Positions 62,965-64,000 of a DNA stretch of 64,000 bases are shown piece after piece. The stretch's first letter is position 1. Each line of letters starts with the position of its first letter. The DNA lies in the NCBI GenBank assembly GCA_050184585.1, contig JBFXAF010000004.1, positions 248,001 to 312,000 of the forward strand, read 5' to 3'. Source of the DNA: JBFXAF01 sp050184585 (lineage in GTDB: Bacteria; Pseudomonadota; Alphaproteobacteria; Rhizobiales; Rhizobiaceae). The notes beneath the pieces are model-generated. The model saw only the letters and a list, made by a program, of their open reading frames with translations, ran no database searches and was not told the origin of the DNA. The position numbers were made by a program, and so were the translations under genes.

Positions 62965-63885
62965 TCAGCCCTTCAGCTTGCGGGCCAGCGCCTCGAGTTC
63001 GGCGCTGTGTCCCTCCGGCAGCATGACCCGGACGTGCACGTAGAGGTCGCCGTGACCGCCTCCCTTTGTCGGCAGGCCCTTGCCCCTTACCCTGAGTGTG
63101 CGATCCGAACTCGACATCGAAGGAACGTTGACCGCAAGGCGGCCGGTTGGCGTTTCCACTGGGGTCTTGGCGCCCAGGACGGCATCGGCAAGCGGCACTT
63201 CGAGGTCTGCGTGCAGGTCGCGGCCGTCGATCGTGTAGCGCGGGTGGCGACGGATGCGCACCTTGACGAGCGCATCTCCCGGCACCGCGTAGGGACCCGG
63301 CTCTCCTTGACCCTTGAGCCGGATCACCTGACCGTCCTCCAGATAGTCTGGCAGCTTGACGGCGATGCGGCGGCCATCGGGGAAGAGCGCGTTGACACGC
63401 GCACCCGTCGCGGCCTCCTCCACCGATACATCGAGATTGACGCTAAGATCCGGGCCGGCGCGACCGCTTCCCGGTTGTCCCCCGCCGGGGCGATGCGAGA
63501 AGGCCTGGCCGAAAAGCTCGGAGAAGATGTCGCCGTCCAGCCCAGCTCCACCCCCGCCTCCGCCGCGAAATTCCCAATGCGCGCCACCGGGACCGGCCTT
63601 GCCCTGGCGTCCGAAACCGGCGAACGGATCACCGCCCGTGGACTCGAAGCCCTGAAAGCGCTGCTTGCCCTCGGCGTCGATTTCGCCGCGATCGAAGGCC
63701 GAGCGCTTTTTCTCGTCGCCGACAATCTCATAGGCCTGGTTGACGGCTGCAAAGCGCTCCTTCGCCTTCGGATCGTCCCGATTCTGGTCAGGATGATACT
63801 TCTTGGCGAGTTTGCGGTAGGCCGCCTTGATATCCTTGGCCGGGGCGCCCTTGGCAACACCCAGCACCTCGTAGGGATCGCGCAT
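62965..63885 (-). CDS. DnaJ-like co-chaperone (CbpA type, no zinc finger)
   Basis: J-domain co-chaperone that stimulates DnaK ATPase. The 306-aa protein has the J domain (about 1-70) with HPD at 31-33 in YRKLAKKYHPDQN, a Gly/Phe-rich linker (about 75-145, with several Gly runs) and the DnaJ C-terminal beta domain (VSVEEAATGARVNALFPDGRRIAVKLPDYLEDG split in two, then LPLADAVLGAKTPVETPTG-like segment). No CxxCxGxG repeats are present, so it is a class B (CbpA/DjlA-like) protein. The ATG is at 63885. The last window bases past 63900 hold no gene I can support. Confidence 0.9.
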   Translation of the reverse strand: MRDPYEVLGVAKGAPAKDIKAAYRKLAKKYHPDQNRDDPKAKERFAAVNQAYEIVGDEKKRSAFDRGEIDAEGKQRFQGFESTGGDPFAGFGRQGKAGPGGAHWEFRGGGGGGAGLDGDIFSELFGQAFSHRPGGGQPGSGRAGPDLSVNLDVSVEEAATGARVNALFPDGRRIAVKLPDYLEDGQVIRLKGQGEPGPYAVPGDALVKVRIRRHPRYTIDGRDLHADLEVPLADAVLGAKTPVETPTGRLAVNVPSMSSSDRTLRVRGKGLPTKGGGHGDLYVHVRVMLPEGHSAELEALARKLKG

Positions 63886-64000
63886 TGGTTGACCGGTTCG
63901 ACTGGTGAGCGGAACTTAGCTGCTATATGCGACCGCCTAGGAAGAAATTCCAGAGCGACCGGCGGCTCGGGCTCAGATTTCGTCGAACGACAGGACCTGC

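Noticed and set aside
63927..64000. Possible gene at the right edge: a plus-strand ATG at 63927, or a minus-strand C-terminus with stop at 63973-63975
   Set aside because: Both are too short to judge. The minus-strand tail (QVLSFDEI) looks protein-like, but only nine codons including the stop are visible and the plus-strand start has no ribosome site.

Overview
This window is a GC-rich, densely packed bacterial chromosome segment. Its gene content and order point to an alphaproteobacterium of the order Hyphomicrobiales (Rhizobiales). The clearest pointers are a CcrM-type GANTC DNA methyltransferase, the smc / DsbA-like / dciA / mutY block, a ctaC-ctaD-ctaB-coxF-ctaG-ctaE-DUF983-surf1 cytochrome oxidase operon running into ispH-thrB-rnhA, a tldD / IalB-family / ctaC junction, and a fabI / histidine phosphatase / aroC / ribB block. 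I see no rRNA, insertion sequence, phage gene, integrase, CRISPR array or recognisable defence system. The segment reads as core chromosome.

Layout. 1-4.2 kb: sulfate activation (cysDN, minus strand, cysN cut by the window edge) divergent from Kdo synthesis (kdsA-kdsD). 4.2-12 kb: biotin uptake subunit BioY, an MBL-fold hydrolase, a DUF1499 membrane protein, an AlkK-like acyl-CoA ligase, an acidic hypothetical protein, a class III aminotransferase, a DUF427 protein and an adenosine kinase-like PfkB enzyme. 12-20.9 kb: surface-polysaccharide genes (two glycosyltransferases, an FkbM-like methyltransferase, a further glycosyltransferase-like protein, UDP-xylose synthase) with ppdK, a VOC protein and a tRNA-Gln in between. 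20.9-30.1 kb: chromosome maintenance and DNA metabolism (smc, DsbA-like lipoprotein, dciA, mutY, HAD phosphatases, ccrM) and a lipoprotein. 30.2-37 kb: thrC, an M16 peptidase, a GNAT acetyltransferase, a large membrane GGDEF/EAL protein and yqgE. 37-47.6 kb: a DsbD-alpha-like protein, a one-Cys peroxiredoxin, then a long minus-strand run from ctaC down to rnhA. 47.6-51.2 kb: a GANTC-rich divergent promoter region, an IalB-family protein, a YbjN protein, tldD and a sirtuin. 51.2-57.7 kb: two RNA methyltransferases, a small exported protein with an unusual inverted repeat in its leader, dxs, pirin, xseB and an HDAC-family enzyme. 57.7-64 kb: a membrane protein, ribB with a degenerate RibA half, aroC, a DUF1344 protein, a histidine phosphatase, fabI and a DnaJ/CbpA-type co-chaperone.

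How the parts connect. kdsA-kdsD, the glycosyltransferases and UDP-xylose synthase all serve the cell envelope. dxs and ispH are the first and last steps of the MEP isoprenoid pathway, which supplies the farnesyl donor used by CtaB for heme O. thrB and thrC complete threonine synthesis. ccrM lies in the same window as a five-site GANTC cluster in the ctaC/IalB promoter region, a possible methylation-controlled promoter. Many neighbouring genes overlap by 4 nt (ATGA/GTGA), indicating translational coupling.

No wholly new multi-gene system is evident. The most unusual signals are small: the GANTC cluster, a 12-bp inverted repeat that would mask the ribosome binding site of a 96-aa exported protein, a GNRA-capped hairpin inside the cox operon, superimposed divergent start codons of dciA and mutY, and degenerate domains in RibB and the GGDEF/EAL protein.
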